Origin: Gracilibacillus sp. YIM 98692
GTDB lineage: Bacteria > Bacillota > Bacilli > Bacillales > Amphibacillaceae
DNA: 64,000 nucleotides
Assembly (NCBI RefSeq): GCF_010993965.1
Contig: NZ_WIXM01000005.1
Coordinates: forward strand, 62,001 to 126,000
Reading direction: 5' to 3'
Each line of letters starts with the position of its first letter. The stretch's first letter is position 1. Of this stretch, positions 9,120-16,962 are shown one piece after another. The position numbers were made by a program, and so were the translations under genes. The notes under the pieces were generated by a model. That model had not been told where the DNA came from, made no database searches, and saw only the letters and a list, made by a program, of their open reading frames with translations.

Positions 9120-10166
9120 ATGAAAGCGGCAGTTTTAGAGGATTTAAGACAAATGAAAGTGCAAAATGTTCCAACTCCTGATATTGATGATGATAGTATT
9201 CTAATGAAGGTTAAAGCTGTGGGTATATGCGGTTCTGATCTAAGAATCTATAATTCGGGAAACAATAGAGTGACCTTTCCGCAAATTATTGGTCATGAAG
9301 CTGCTGGTATAATCGAAAGAGTGGGGAAAAATGTTACAAAATTCAATGTAGGGGATCGTATTTGTCTAGGAGCGGATGTTCCATGTGGGGAATGTGAATT
9401 TTGTGAAAAAGGTATTGGAAATAATTGTCAAATTAATTATGCTATGGGCTACCAATTTCCAGGCAGTTTTGCGGAATATGTTGCATTAAACCGAAAAGTT
9501 GTAAATTATGGCCCTATTCACCGCATACCAGATCATATATCTTATGAAGAAGCAGCTTTAGCGGAACCTTTAGCATGTGTCATTAATGCATTAGAAATGT
9601 GTAATATTCAGTTAGGGGATACTGTAGTAGTTATTGGTGCTGGTCCAATTGGATGCATGCTAGTAGAAATCGCAAAACATATGGGAGCTAATAAGGTCAT
9701 TTTAGTCCAAAGATCTAAAGAAAGGTTAAAACAAGCTAAACAATTTGGAGCAGATGTTCATGTTTGTACACTAGAGGAAGATAGTATCATGCGAGTGAAA
9801 GAAGAAACAAAAGGTTTAGGAGCAGATGTAGTGTTAACTGCTAACTCAACTCCTGATGCTCAAAAAATGGCATTACAAATGGCTAAGAATCGAGGCAGAG
9901 TCAATTTCTTTGGTGGTTTAGCAAAGAATGATTCTAATGTTACTTTAGATACTAATTTAATACATTACAAAGAACTTTATGTATTAGGCTCTCATGGATC
10001 TGTACCAGAACAACATAAACGTGCTGTTGATCTTATCTCTAATGGTATCATTAATATGAAAAGATATATTAGTGATCAATTTAAATTAATTGAAATTGAG
10101 AGGGCTTTCAACAAAGCAGCTGAAAGAAAAGGGATGCGCATCATGATCAGAAATGACAATGAATAG
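9120..10166 (+). CDS. Zinc-dependent medium-chain dehydrogenase
   Basis: Second polyol/sugar dehydrogenase of the operon, 348 residues. Catalytic C37 and H59-E60, structural cysteines C89, C92, C95, C103, nucleotide fold GAGPIGCML. Four start codons lie in a row (GTG 9111, ATG 9114, TTG 9117, ATG 9120); GGAG at 9108-9111 is correctly spaced only for 9120. Compared with its neighbours it has a slightly divergent catalytic segment (VGICGSD). It could act on a free polyol or a sugar phosphate; substrate not predictable here. Confidence 0.85.
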   Translation: MKAAVLEDLRQMKVQNVPTPDIDDDSILMKVKAVGICGSDLRIYNSGNNRVTFPQIIGHEAAGIIERVGKNVTKFNVGDRICLGADVPCGECEFCEKGIGNNCQINYAMGYQFPGSFAEYVALNRKVVNYGPIHRIPDHISYEEAALAEPLACVINALEMCNIQLGDTVVVIGAGPIGCMLVEIAKHMGANKVILVQRSKERLKQAKQFGADVHVCTLEEDSIMRVKEETKGLGADVVLTANSTPDAQKMALQMAKNRGRVNFFGGLAKNDSNVTLDTNLIHYKELYVLGSHGSVPEQHKRAVDLISNGIINMKRYISDQFKLIEIERAFNKAAERKGMRIMIRNDNE

Positions 10167-10202
10167 AAAGTATTGTATTTCGCGATGAAAGAGAGGTGAA
10201 AG

Positions 10203-10226
10203 ATGAAGGGGATAGTAAATAAATAA
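10203..10226 (+). other. Seven-codon mini-ORF with a good ribosome site
   Basis: GAGAGGTG precedes ATG 10203, which opens a frame of seven codons ending TAA, in the 117-bp gap between two dehydrogenase genes. It may be a leader peptide or the start of a deleted gene. No homology can be judged at this length. Confidence 0.25.
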
Positions 10227-10283
10227 GACTATAGAACATTCTAGAGTGTAGAAATAGTTGAATATATAAGGGAGGTAAGGGTA

Positions 10284-11303
10284 ATGAAAGCAGTATTATA
10301 CCAAAAGCCAATGGATTACATTGTAACAGATGTGGAGACGCCAACGATTAAGGAAAATCAAGTATTGATCAAAGTGAAATCTTGTGGTGTATGTAGAACA
10401 GATATTCATATCCATCATGGTGAATTTATTGCAGAATTCCCATTAACACCAGGGCATGAGTTTGTAGGAGAAATTGTCGCATTAGGGGAAAAGGTGAATC
10501 ATGTAAAAATAGGAGATAGAGTTGCAGCTGATAATACCGTTCTCTGTGGCCATTGTTATTATTGTAAACGCAACCAACCTTTGTATTGTGAAAATTTTTA
10601 TTCATTAGGAGTGACAGGTCCAGGTGGATTTGCGGAATATGTAGTGGTTAACCATGATAAAGTCTTTTTCATAGATGATTTAAGTTATGATCAAGCAGTC
10701 TTTGCAGAACCATTAGCATGTGCAGTGCATGGAATGGACAAAATTGATGTACAGCCGGGTGATGATATCCTCATGTTTGGAACAGGGCCTACTGGATTAC
10801 TATTAGCACAGTTGTTAGTACATGGCGGGGCCTCTAACGTAGTCGTAGTAGCTTCAGATAAACGAAAATTAGATGTTGCGAAAAATCTTGGCGTCCATGA
10901 AACGATACAAATGGATAGGTCGGATTATTCTATTCATGAACAAGAATTAAAACAAAAATCCCCAAGAGGATTTGATATTATCATCGATGCCACAGGTGCA
11001 GAGGAAGTCATACAGCACTTACCTCAATTTTCTAAAAAAGGTTCCAAAATTGTTATTTATGGTGTAGCTTCACAAAGCGATAAGTTAGTATTAAGTCCCT
11101 ATGAAATTTTTGAAAAAGAATTAAATATCATAGGATCGTTTGCACAAACACATTGCTTTGATCGCGCAATTAAATATTTACAGAATGGAGTAGTGAAGGT
11201 AGATGAATTAATTACACACCGTTTCAACTTAGATGATTTTCATAGAGGATTAGATCAAGTCGAAAATGGAAAGGGGCACATCAAAGTAGTCATTGATGTA
11301 TAA
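10284..11303 (+). CDS. Zinc-dependent alcohol dehydrogenase, sorbitol/threonine dehydrogenase-like
   Basis: Third medium-chain dehydrogenase of the cluster, 339 residues. Catalytic C37 and H58-E59, structural zinc C88, C91, C94, C102, Rossmann GTGPTGLLLA near residue 167. GGGAGG precedes ATG 10284 with 8-9 nt spacing. The 117-bp gap upstream hints at rearrangement or independent translation. Together with the epimerase downstream it may carry out successive oxidations or epimerisation through a keto intermediate; this is inference. Confidence 0.85.
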   Translation: MKAVLYQKPMDYIVTDVETPTIKENQVLIKVKSCGVCRTDIHIHHGEFIAEFPLTPGHEFVGEIVALGEKVNHVKIGDRVAADNTVLCGHCYYCKRNQPLYCENFYSLGVTGPGGFAEYVVVNHDKVFFIDDLSYDQAVFAEPLACAVHGMDKIDVQPGDDILMFGTGPTGLLLAQLLVHGGASNVVVVASDKRKLDVAKNLGVHETIQMDRSDYSIHEQELKQKSPRGFDIIIDATGAEEVIQHLPQFSKKGSKIVIYGVASQSDKLVLSPYEIFEKELNIIGSFAQTHCFDRAIKYLQNGVVKVDELITHRFNLDDFHRGLDQVENGKGHIKVVIDV

Positions 11304-11346
11304 CTGCTTTTTGTTACATTGTATCATATACTAAGGAGTTGAAAAT

Positions 11347-12021
11347 ATGGTTCAAATTGGCCCTTCCATGATGTGTGCAGATATGAGTAATTTGAAAGTA
11401 GAAATGGAACAACTTGAAAAAGGTGGAGTAGATTATTACCACTTTGATATAATGGATGGTGAATTTGTCCCTAATTTTACAATGGGACCAGACCTTATTC
11501 ATCGACTACGAAAATTAAGTTCAAAGCCTTTTGATGTACATTTAATGGTAGTAGATCCTGAAAGGTATATCGATACATTTATCGATGCAGGGGCAGACAT
11601 GATTTCTGTACACGCAGAAGCTACCAAACATCTGCAAAGAACGTTGCAATCTATTAGAGATAAAAACATTTTGGCAGGTGTGGCTTTAAATCCATCTACC
11701 CCTTTATCTGTACTAGACTACGTATATGAGGACATAGATTATATTTGTATCATGAGTGTTAATCCTGGATTTGCAGGACAAACCTTTTTACCAACCATTT
11801 ATAAAAAAATAGAACAATTAAAGCAAATTATTAATGAAAATAATTACCCTATTACTATTCAAGTTGATGGAAATATGAGCTACGAGACGATACCTAAAGT
11901 GATTGATAAAGGAGCAAATATGATTGTTTGTGGAACTTCTTCTATATTCTCGACAACCTCTAGTTTGAAGGATTCTGTACAGAATTTACAATGTATGATT
12001 AACAAATTCTCTAAAACATAA
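11347..12021 (+). CDS. Ribulose-phosphate 3-epimerase family protein (possibly allulose-6-phosphate 3-epimerase)
   Basis: TIM-barrel sugar-phosphate 3-epimerase, 224 residues, standard length. Metal and catalytic residues are intact: HFDIMDGEFVPN (H and D of the first site), DVHLMV, and the late aspartate in IQVDGNM; the phosphate-binding CGTSSIF loop follows. The N-terminal PSMMCADM resembles AlsE (PSLMCMD) more than housekeeping Rpe (PSILSAD). Position at the end of a dehydrogenase operon suggests a catabolic role feeding the pentose phosphate or fructose-6-phosphate pool. Confidence 0.85.
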   Translation: MVQIGPSMMCADMSNLKVEMEQLEKGGVDYYHFDIMDGEFVPNFTMGPDLIHRLRKLSSKPFDVHLMVVDPERYIDTFIDAGADMISVHAEATKHLQRTLQSIRDKNILAGVALNPSTPLSVLDYVYEDIDYICIMSVNPGFAGQTFLPTIYKKIEQLKQIINENNYPITIQVDGNMSYETIPKVIDKGANMIVCGTSSIFSTTSSLKDSVQNLQCMINKFSKT

Positions 12022-12041
12022 CAAATATTATTTGGGGTGAT

Positions 12042-12090
12042 GCCAGGCACTTCGTAGTTTTTTAGAGGGAAGTGGCTGGCCTTTTATTTT
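12042..12090 (+). terminator. Intrinsic terminator of the dehydrogenase operon
   Basis: Stem 12042-12053 pairs with 12069-12080 (11 of 12 bp) followed by CTTTTATTTT. It closes the DeoR-led operon. Confidence 0.75.
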
Positions 12091-12338
12091 CGCATAGTCT
12101 GTATGTTTTACATTTTGTACAGTTCATTGTATCAAAATTTGGCATTGCGAACCAGTTATTAACGAGCTGCGATAAGAAAATGTAAGGATCGGATTTTTAA
12201 AATTTATAAACGGACATCAGGTTCCTTATTTGCTAAAGGAATCTCTCATTTACTAAGATATAACCTGAATAAGGAACTGTATGTCCGCATCCCCATGGAA
12301 AAGCAAAAATAGCGGATTGTATGTCCGTGAGCTATATA
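12091..12338. repeat. Intergenic repeat region with a long imperfect inverted repeat
   Basis: No gene is visible here. Arms at 12211-12230 and 12268-12287 match in 16 of 20 positions as inverted copies (core TTCCTTATT with CGGACAT/ATGTCCG ends). A further GTATGTCCG copy lies near 12319-12328. The pattern resembles short palindromic intergenic repeats seen in Bacillaceae; function unknown. Confidence 0.45.
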
Positions 12339-12373
12339 AAACGCTCAGAATTTAATTTCTGAGCGTTTTTGCT
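12339..12373. terminator. Bidirectional terminator after the TM2 gene
   Basis: A 12-bp perfect stem (12339-12350 with 12357-12368) with a TTTAAT loop, flanked by T-rich sequence on the plus strand and by TTTTATAT on the minus strand. Best placed to end the minus-strand TM2 gene. Confidence 0.7.
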
Positions 12374-12393
12374 TGATTGTTATATTGCTAATT

Positions 12394-12627
12394 TTATTTT
12401 GGCCTTCTACATAGACCAGGAATAAGGAAGATATCGATGAAAAGCCAAATCCAAAGGACAACGAGCGGTACCCATCCAATAATCAGCCAAGTAGTTGCCC
12501 ATCCCCCTAGACCAAGTAATAGTTGAGCGATCCCGCTGCCGACCCGTCCAGTATAGAAACGGTGAACACCAATTTGGCCGAAGAAGAACCATAATATATA
12601 TGCTAAAGCAATGCTTCTTTGTTTCAT
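12394..12627 (-). CDS. TM2 domain-containing small membrane protein
   Basis: A 77-residue membrane protein of the TM2 family. The family hallmark GQIGVHRFYTGR (residues 17-28) is followed by two hydrophobic segments, GSGIAQLLLGLGGW and WVPLVVLWIWLFIDI. A longer upstream frame exists, but AGGAGGTG lies 7 nt ahead of ATG 12627, which gives the normal family length. Function of bacterial TM2 proteins is unknown. It stands alone between two hairpins. Confidence 0.85.
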   Translation of the reverse strand: MKQRSIALAYILWFFFGQIGVHRFYTGRVGSGIAQLLLGLGGWATTWLIIGWVPLVVLWIWLFIDIFLIPGLCRRPK

Positions 12628-12723
12628 GTTTTGCACCTCCTGTCTTATCATACGACGAAGATAGTATAGTACAGGGGAGTCATGATAGGATAGTAATTTG
12701 CTTATAAATTTATTTTCATGCAT

Positions 12724-12756
12724 TAAAAACAGCTCTTGGTATAGAACCAAGAGCTG
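12724..12756 (-). terminator. Terminator of the small 48-residue gene
   Basis: Ten-bp perfect stem 12731-12740 with 12746-12755, followed on the minus strand by GTTTTTAATG. It lies 23 bp past the stop of the minus-strand gene ending at 12779. Confidence 0.7.
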
Positions 12757-12778
12757 GTAATGTATATTTATATAATTT

Positions 12779-12925
12779 TTACATTAAGTCATAAACAGAT
12801 TCCTCGAAATAGAGCCAGTGAAAATATTCAATCTGCTCGTCTGTCATGTTGAAAACTACTTCTTTGTTAAATTTGTTTTTCTCTAAAAGGTGTTCCATTT
12901 TGTAATTTCTCTCTAATTGGCTCAT
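12779..12925 (-). CDS. Small protein, BH0509-family-like
   Basis: A 48-residue soluble protein starting at ATG 12925, with GAGGAGG about 8 nt upstream; the longer frame to 13009 has no ribosome site. The pattern LERNYKMEHLL followed by a late FNMTDEQIEYFHWLYFE resembles the BH0509 family of small Bacillaceae proteins (arginine-asparagine pair, then an MTDEEIE-like end). Function unknown. The call is from memory of the family pattern, so tentative. Confidence 0.55.
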   Translation of the reverse strand: MSQLERNYKMEHLLEKNKFNKEVVFNMTDEQIEYFHWLYFEESVYDLM

Positions 12926-13257
12926 ATTAAGTCCTCCTCTTAACTCCCAAATAAAAGGGATAATCCATTTTATTGAATGCGTTTTCATGTTGTTAATTAC
13001 ATTATACATCTCAATGTGAGATTATACAAATATCATTTTGAGAATGGTTTTGTGTGAAGTGATATGATGTAGTGATGGTTAAACTAAAGAATTAAGGTAA
13101 TGGGCTCATGAAAAGGAAGTTAGCACTTAAATAGTAATGAAGCGAAATCTATCTCATAAACTATATTTAACCCTTTTCCTATGAAGAGGAAAAGAAGTAA
13201 CTTAAAATAGTGTAAACGCTGACATACAATTAAACTAGAAAGGGGCAAGCAAAAGAA
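12926..13257. promoter_or_regulatory. Intergenic region upstream of the PTS operon
   Basis: No gene seen. It holds the divergent starts of the small minus-strand gene and of the PTS operon. A clear cre box lies at 13211-13224 (listed separately). No strong sigmaA -35/-10 pair stands out, as expected if the PRD regulator is needed for activation. Confidence 0.4.
13211..13224 (+). promoter_or_regulatory. Catabolite-responsive element (cre), CcpA box
   Basis: TGTAAACGCTGACA fits the consensus TGWAANCGNTNWCA at every position. It lies 34 bp upstream of the PRD regulator gene, so CcpA would repress the whole PTS operon on preferred sugars. Confidence 0.75.
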
Positions 13258-15198
13258 ATGAAATTGCTAAATAAAAGAGAGGTGGAAATACTTCATTTAT
13301 TAGCAAATAGTAAGGAATGCCAAACTGGTAAAAGCATTGCTTTATTACTGGAGGTTTCTTCTAGAACAATTAGAAATGATATGAAGAAATTAAATGCCGC
13401 ATTAGAAAAGCATGGCGCCATGATAGTATCACATAAGGGGGTGGGATATGAGCTAGAGATTTGGGAGGAAGAAGTTTTCGATCAATTATATACGGAATAC
13501 CTTGATACCGGTTCTAACCATTTAGATGGGAATGCAAACCATAGTGCTCATTTGGAAGATGAAATTGTGAAAAAATTACTAATGAACACATTAACGGATA
13601 CTAGTATCCATCAGGAAGAGTTTGCGGAAGAATTATTTATCAGCTTGTCTGCCCTTAAGAGTTATTTACCTTTAGTCAAACAGAGAATGGCTGCATTTGA
13701 TTTAAGTGTAACCACCGATAGATGTAATGGAATTAAGATTACAGGTAATGAAGATAAGATCAGATACTGTATTTCAGAGTATTTATTTAATCATCCGACC
13801 TCGCATATTTATCATGATTTATTTCCGAAAAATGAGATCGACCGTTTAAAGGAAATCACTCTAAATGCCTTATTAAAACACCAATTGAAATTAACAGATA
13901 CAGCGTTAGAAAATCTCATCATTCATATGGAGATTACGATTAGAAGGTTTATGAATAAAAAGCCACTCAAATGGAAGGTCGATGATATAGAAAATATGAA
14001 AGGAACGAAAGAGTTTAAAGTCGCTAGTGACATTTTGAATGATATAAAAGAAACCCTTCATATTGATATGTATGACGAGATTTACTATATCACCCAGCAC
14101 CTTTTGGCTAGCAGCAGATTATCGGGAAGCTATATTGATTCTAAAGAATACAAAAGAATAGAACAGATACTGCAGCATGTAATCGAAGAGATAAAAGAGA
14201 AAACTTCTATCGATTTTAGGGAAGATCAAAAGTTAATGGAAGGTTTAATTATTCATCTAAAAGTTGCCTTTAAAAGAATTGCCTATCAAATGAACATTCG
14301 AAATGAGGTTTTAAATAGCATTAAGAACAATTACCCACTTGCCTTTCAACTAGCGGTGATTGCGAGTCAAGAGATTTATAAGAGAACTAGTTTAGAGATT
14401 GATGAAAATGAAATAGGGTTTCTAGCGATTCATTTTGGAGTTGCCTTAGAGAAAAAAGGTTTAAATAAACAACAAATCAAAAAAATTATGATTGTATGCG
14501 GATCAGGTCTTGCAACCGCATCGTTAATCAGAGAGAAGATTTTAAATAACTATGGCCAACAAGTAAGTATAGTAGAAACAATTAGCTTAGCCGAACTACG
14601 TGAAGACATGCTTGATAAAGTGGATCTTGTGGTTTCGACTGTTCCGATCACTCATATTCATTCAGAAAAAATAGTGAAAATCAACCCAATTATTAGTCAT
14701 AAAGATCTATCGACGATTAAAGCTAGAGTATTAGATGAACACAGTGATCAGAATATAAACAGTTACCGAAACATATATAAGCAGGATCTTTTTTTCAAAA
14801 ATGTAGATTTATCTACTAAAGAAGAAGTTCTTCATTATATGACAGATGTGATGCAGCAGAAAAACTATATTGATTCCTATACGAAAGATTCCATTTTTGA
14901 ACGAGAACAGATGGCATCAACGGAACTCTGTCACCTTCTAGCTATTCCACATCCGCTAGATAATAACATGACTAATACAGTTATTGCAGTATGTATTTTA
15001 CAGAAACCAATTGTATGGGATAAAGAGAAAGTGCAAGTAGTGATTGTATTAAGTGTTCCAAAAAATCAGCAAAAAAGATGGGAAATGATGTTTAAACAAC
15101 TCTACCATTTCTTAATAGAAGACTTCGGTATCACTAAACTTATATCGGAGTATAGTTATGAAGATTTTTTAAGGAATTTATCAAAGTATAAGGAGTAA
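13258..15198 (+). CDS. BglG/MtlR-type PRD transcriptional activator with EIIB and EIIA domains
   Basis: Regulator of 646 residues with the full MtlR/ManR layout. N-terminal helix-turn-helix (about 1-65, SSRTIRNDMKKL), a Mga-like segment, PRD1 (about 180-290, LIIHMEITI), PRD2 (about 300-400, LIIHLKVAF and LAIHFGVAL), an EIIB-like domain with the phosphocysteine loop IVCGSGLATA (about 415-424), and an EIIA domain (about 500-645) with LAIPHPLD. Phosphorylation of PRD histidines by the PTS should set its activity. AGAAAGGGG precedes the ATG. It heads the operon and ends 5 bp before the EIIA gene. Confidence 0.92.
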   Translation: MKLLNKREVEILHLLANSKECQTGKSIALLLEVSSRTIRNDMKKLNAALEKHGAMIVSHKGVGYELEIWEEEVFDQLYTEYLDTGSNHLDGNANHSAHLEDEIVKKLLMNTLTDTSIHQEEFAEELFISLSALKSYLPLVKQRMAAFDLSVTTDRCNGIKITGNEDKIRYCISEYLFNHPTSHIYHDLFPKNEIDRLKEITLNALLKHQLKLTDTALENLIIHMEITIRRFMNKKPLKWKVDDIENMKGTKEFKVASDILNDIKETLHIDMYDEIYYITQHLLASSRLSGSYIDSKEYKRIEQILQHVIEEIKEKTSIDFREDQKLMEGLIIHLKVAFKRIAYQMNIRNEVLNSIKNNYPLAFQLAVIASQEIYKRTSLEIDENEIGFLAIHFGVALEKKGLNKQQIKKIMIVCGSGLATASLIREKILNNYGQQVSIVETISLAELREDMLDKVDLVVSTVPITHIHSEKIVKINPIISHKDLSTIKARVLDEHSDQNINSYRNIYKQDLFFKNVDLSTKEEVLHYMTDVMQQKNYIDSYTKDSIFEREQMASTELCHLLAIPHPLDNNMTNTVIAVCILQKPIVWDKEKVQVVIVLSVPKNQQKRWEMMFKQLYHFLIEDFGITKLISEYSYEDFLRNLSKYKE

Positions 15199-15203
15199 AG
15201 CAT

Positions 15204-15647
15204 ATGTATGGGACTTATTTTACCGAAGATAATGTCCAATTTAATGTAGAAGCATTAGATTGGCGAGACGCTATTGAAAAAAGTGTCTCACTATTAAGGG
15301 AAAATGGGTTTGTGAATCGGGAGTATGCAAGTGAAGTCATCAAAAATGTGGAAGAGTATGGGCCTTATATTGTGATCTCACCTGGTATAGCCATCCCGCA
15401 TACAAGACCTGAAAATGGTGCATTGAGAGTAGGAGTTAGTCTGATTACGTTAAAATATCCTATTTATTTTGAAGGTATAGAAGCACCTGTCAAAGTGATG
15501 ATCAGCTTTTCAGCGACCGATCACCATAAGCACTTAGAGATCATTAAAATGATTGTCAATATTGTGGAGAATGGGTTAATTGATAACATCTCTAACATTG
15601 ATTCGGTAAATGATTTAAATAATCTAATTGGAGAGGATAACAGATGA
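15204..15647 (+). CDS. PTS sugar transporter EIIA, fructose/ascorbate type
   Basis: Cytosolic phosphocarrier of 147 residues, PTS_EIIA_2 fold. The active-site histidine is in PGIAIPHTRPENG (about residue 67). It passes phosphate from HPr to the separate EIIB at 16652. It starts 5 bp after the regulator stop, with AAGGAG overlapping that stop, and its own stop overlaps the next start (ATGA), so translation is coupled. Confidence 0.9.
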   Translation: MYGTYFTEDNVQFNVEALDWRDAIEKSVSLLRENGFVNREYASEVIKNVEEYGPYIVISPGIAIPHTRPENGALRVGVSLITLKYPIYFEGIEAPVKVMISFSATDHHKHLEIIKMIVNIVENGLIDNISNIDSVNDLNNLIGEDNR

Positions 15648-16636
15648 AAAAAGCAGCTCTGATTACAAGTGGAGGAGATGGCGCTGGGATCAACTCTGCA
15701 ATTGAGATGATTTCGAGGTGTAAGGGAATCGACTTGTATGGGTTTGATGGAGGCTATGACGGGATCCTTCAACATGAACCGATTCATCTTACTTCAGCGT
15801 ATTGCGAAAACCGTGCTTTAGATGGCAGGCACATCGTAAGAACCGCAAGAAGTAAACTCCCATATTCCAAAGAGGGGCGGGATAAGCTTCATCAAAAGCT
15901 TCGTTCAGATGGCTTTGAATATCTCATTGTATGTGGTGGAAATGGTTCGCAAAAAGCCGCTCAATTATTAAATACGGAAGGAACAAAAACCATATTTCTG
16001 CCCATGACGGTAGATAATGATGTGAATGGAACTGATTACACGATTGGATATGATACAGCTTTAAATCAAATATTTGAGGTGCTTTTTGGATTGCATGATA
16101 CAGCTTCCAATATGCCAGGTAGAATTTTTATGGTTGAAGTTTTAGGTGGTAAAGCAGGAAATCTAGCATTGGAAAGTGCTGTTGCTGGGGCGTGTGATGT
16201 AGCGATTATACCGGAATGTTCGACTAATAGAAATAGTATTGCATCACTTGTACAAGAAAAGCTTCAACATAAAAAGTCAGTTATTATCATGTGTTCAGAA
16301 TCCGCCTATGAAGAGAATAACTATCAAGATGGAAATCAAGGAGTATCATTTGATATTGCGGAAACCATTCAAGAAAAAACAGGAGTTCGAGTGCGAAAGT
16401 CGATTATGGGTTTTTATATAAGAGCTGGAAAGCCGTCCTTTCGGGATGCACACATTGCCTCTAGAATGGGGGGGCAAGCAACAAAATGTATACAGGAAGG
16501 AGTGTCTGGAGTGATGATTGGTGTACAAGGTGACCAAGTGCTGCCTATTAAATTGGATACGGTGATAGATACTGCCAATGGGATAAATCCATCTTTATTG
16601 GAAATAGCGAATCAACATCAAATGCTTGTTTATTAA
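15644..16636 (+). CDS. PFK-like sugar-phosphate kinase
   Basis: Cytosolic kinase of the PfkA family, 330 residues. Landmarks: SGGDGAGIN (9-17) where PfkA has SGGDAPGMN, GGNGS (98-102) where ATP-PfkA has GGDGS, the catalytic TVDND (122-126), and a substrate-side NMPGRIFMVEVLGG. It probably adds a second phosphate to the sugar 6-phosphate delivered by the PTS, making a 1,6-bisphosphate for the aldolase at the operon's end. The altered loops suggest a substrate other than fructose-6-phosphate, or a different donor. It starts in the ATGA overlap with EIIA. Confidence 0.85.
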   Translation: MKKAALITSGGDGAGINSAIEMISRCKGIDLYGFDGGYDGILQHEPIHLTSAYCENRALDGRHIVRTARSKLPYSKEGRDKLHQKLRSDGFEYLIVCGGNGSQKAAQLLNTEGTKTIFLPMTVDNDVNGTDYTIGYDTALNQIFEVLFGLHDTASNMPGRIFMVEVLGGKAGNLALESAVAGACDVAIIPECSTNRNSIASLVQEKLQHKKSVIIMCSESAYEENNYQDGNQGVSFDIAETIQEKTGVRVRKSIMGFYIRAGKPSFRDAHIASRMGGQATKCIQEGVSGVMIGVQGDQVLPIKLDTVIDTANGINPSLLEIANQHQMLVY

Positions 16637-16651
16637 AAGGAGGTGAAAAAT

Positions 16652-16942
16652 ATGTTGAACATTCTAGTTGTATGTGGAGCTGGGCTAGGTAGTAGTTTTG
16701 CTTGTCAAATGAGTGTAGAAGCAGTTCTTCAGGATTTAGGCGTAAAGGCATCCGTAGACCATTCCGATATTTCTTCTGCTGCTGGTTCTAGAGCAGATAT
16801 TATCATCTCAGGGAAAAACTTTGAATCTCAGTTTATGAGATATGATCTGCCGATGGAGTTAATATTCCTAGATCGTTTAGTAGATAAAAACGAAATTAAA
16901 GAAAAATTAGTTCCCGTTTTAGAAGCAATAGGAAAGCTATAA
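16652..16942 (+). CDS. PTS sugar transporter EIIB, ascorbate/galactitol type
   Basis: Cytosolic phosphocarrier of 96 residues. The phosphocysteine is C8 in VVCGAGLGSSF. A frame begins at GTG 16643, but AAAGGAGGTG at 16636-16645 points to ATG 16652. It receives phosphate from the EIIA and gives it to the sugar through the EIIC that follows 20 bp later. Confidence 0.9.
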   Translation: MLNILVVCGAGLGSSFACQMSVEAVLQDLGVKASVDHSDISSAAGSRADIIISGKNFESQFMRYDLPMELIFLDRLVDKNEIKEKLVPVLEAIGKL

Positions 16943-16962
16943 AGAACAGGGGAGGGTTATGA

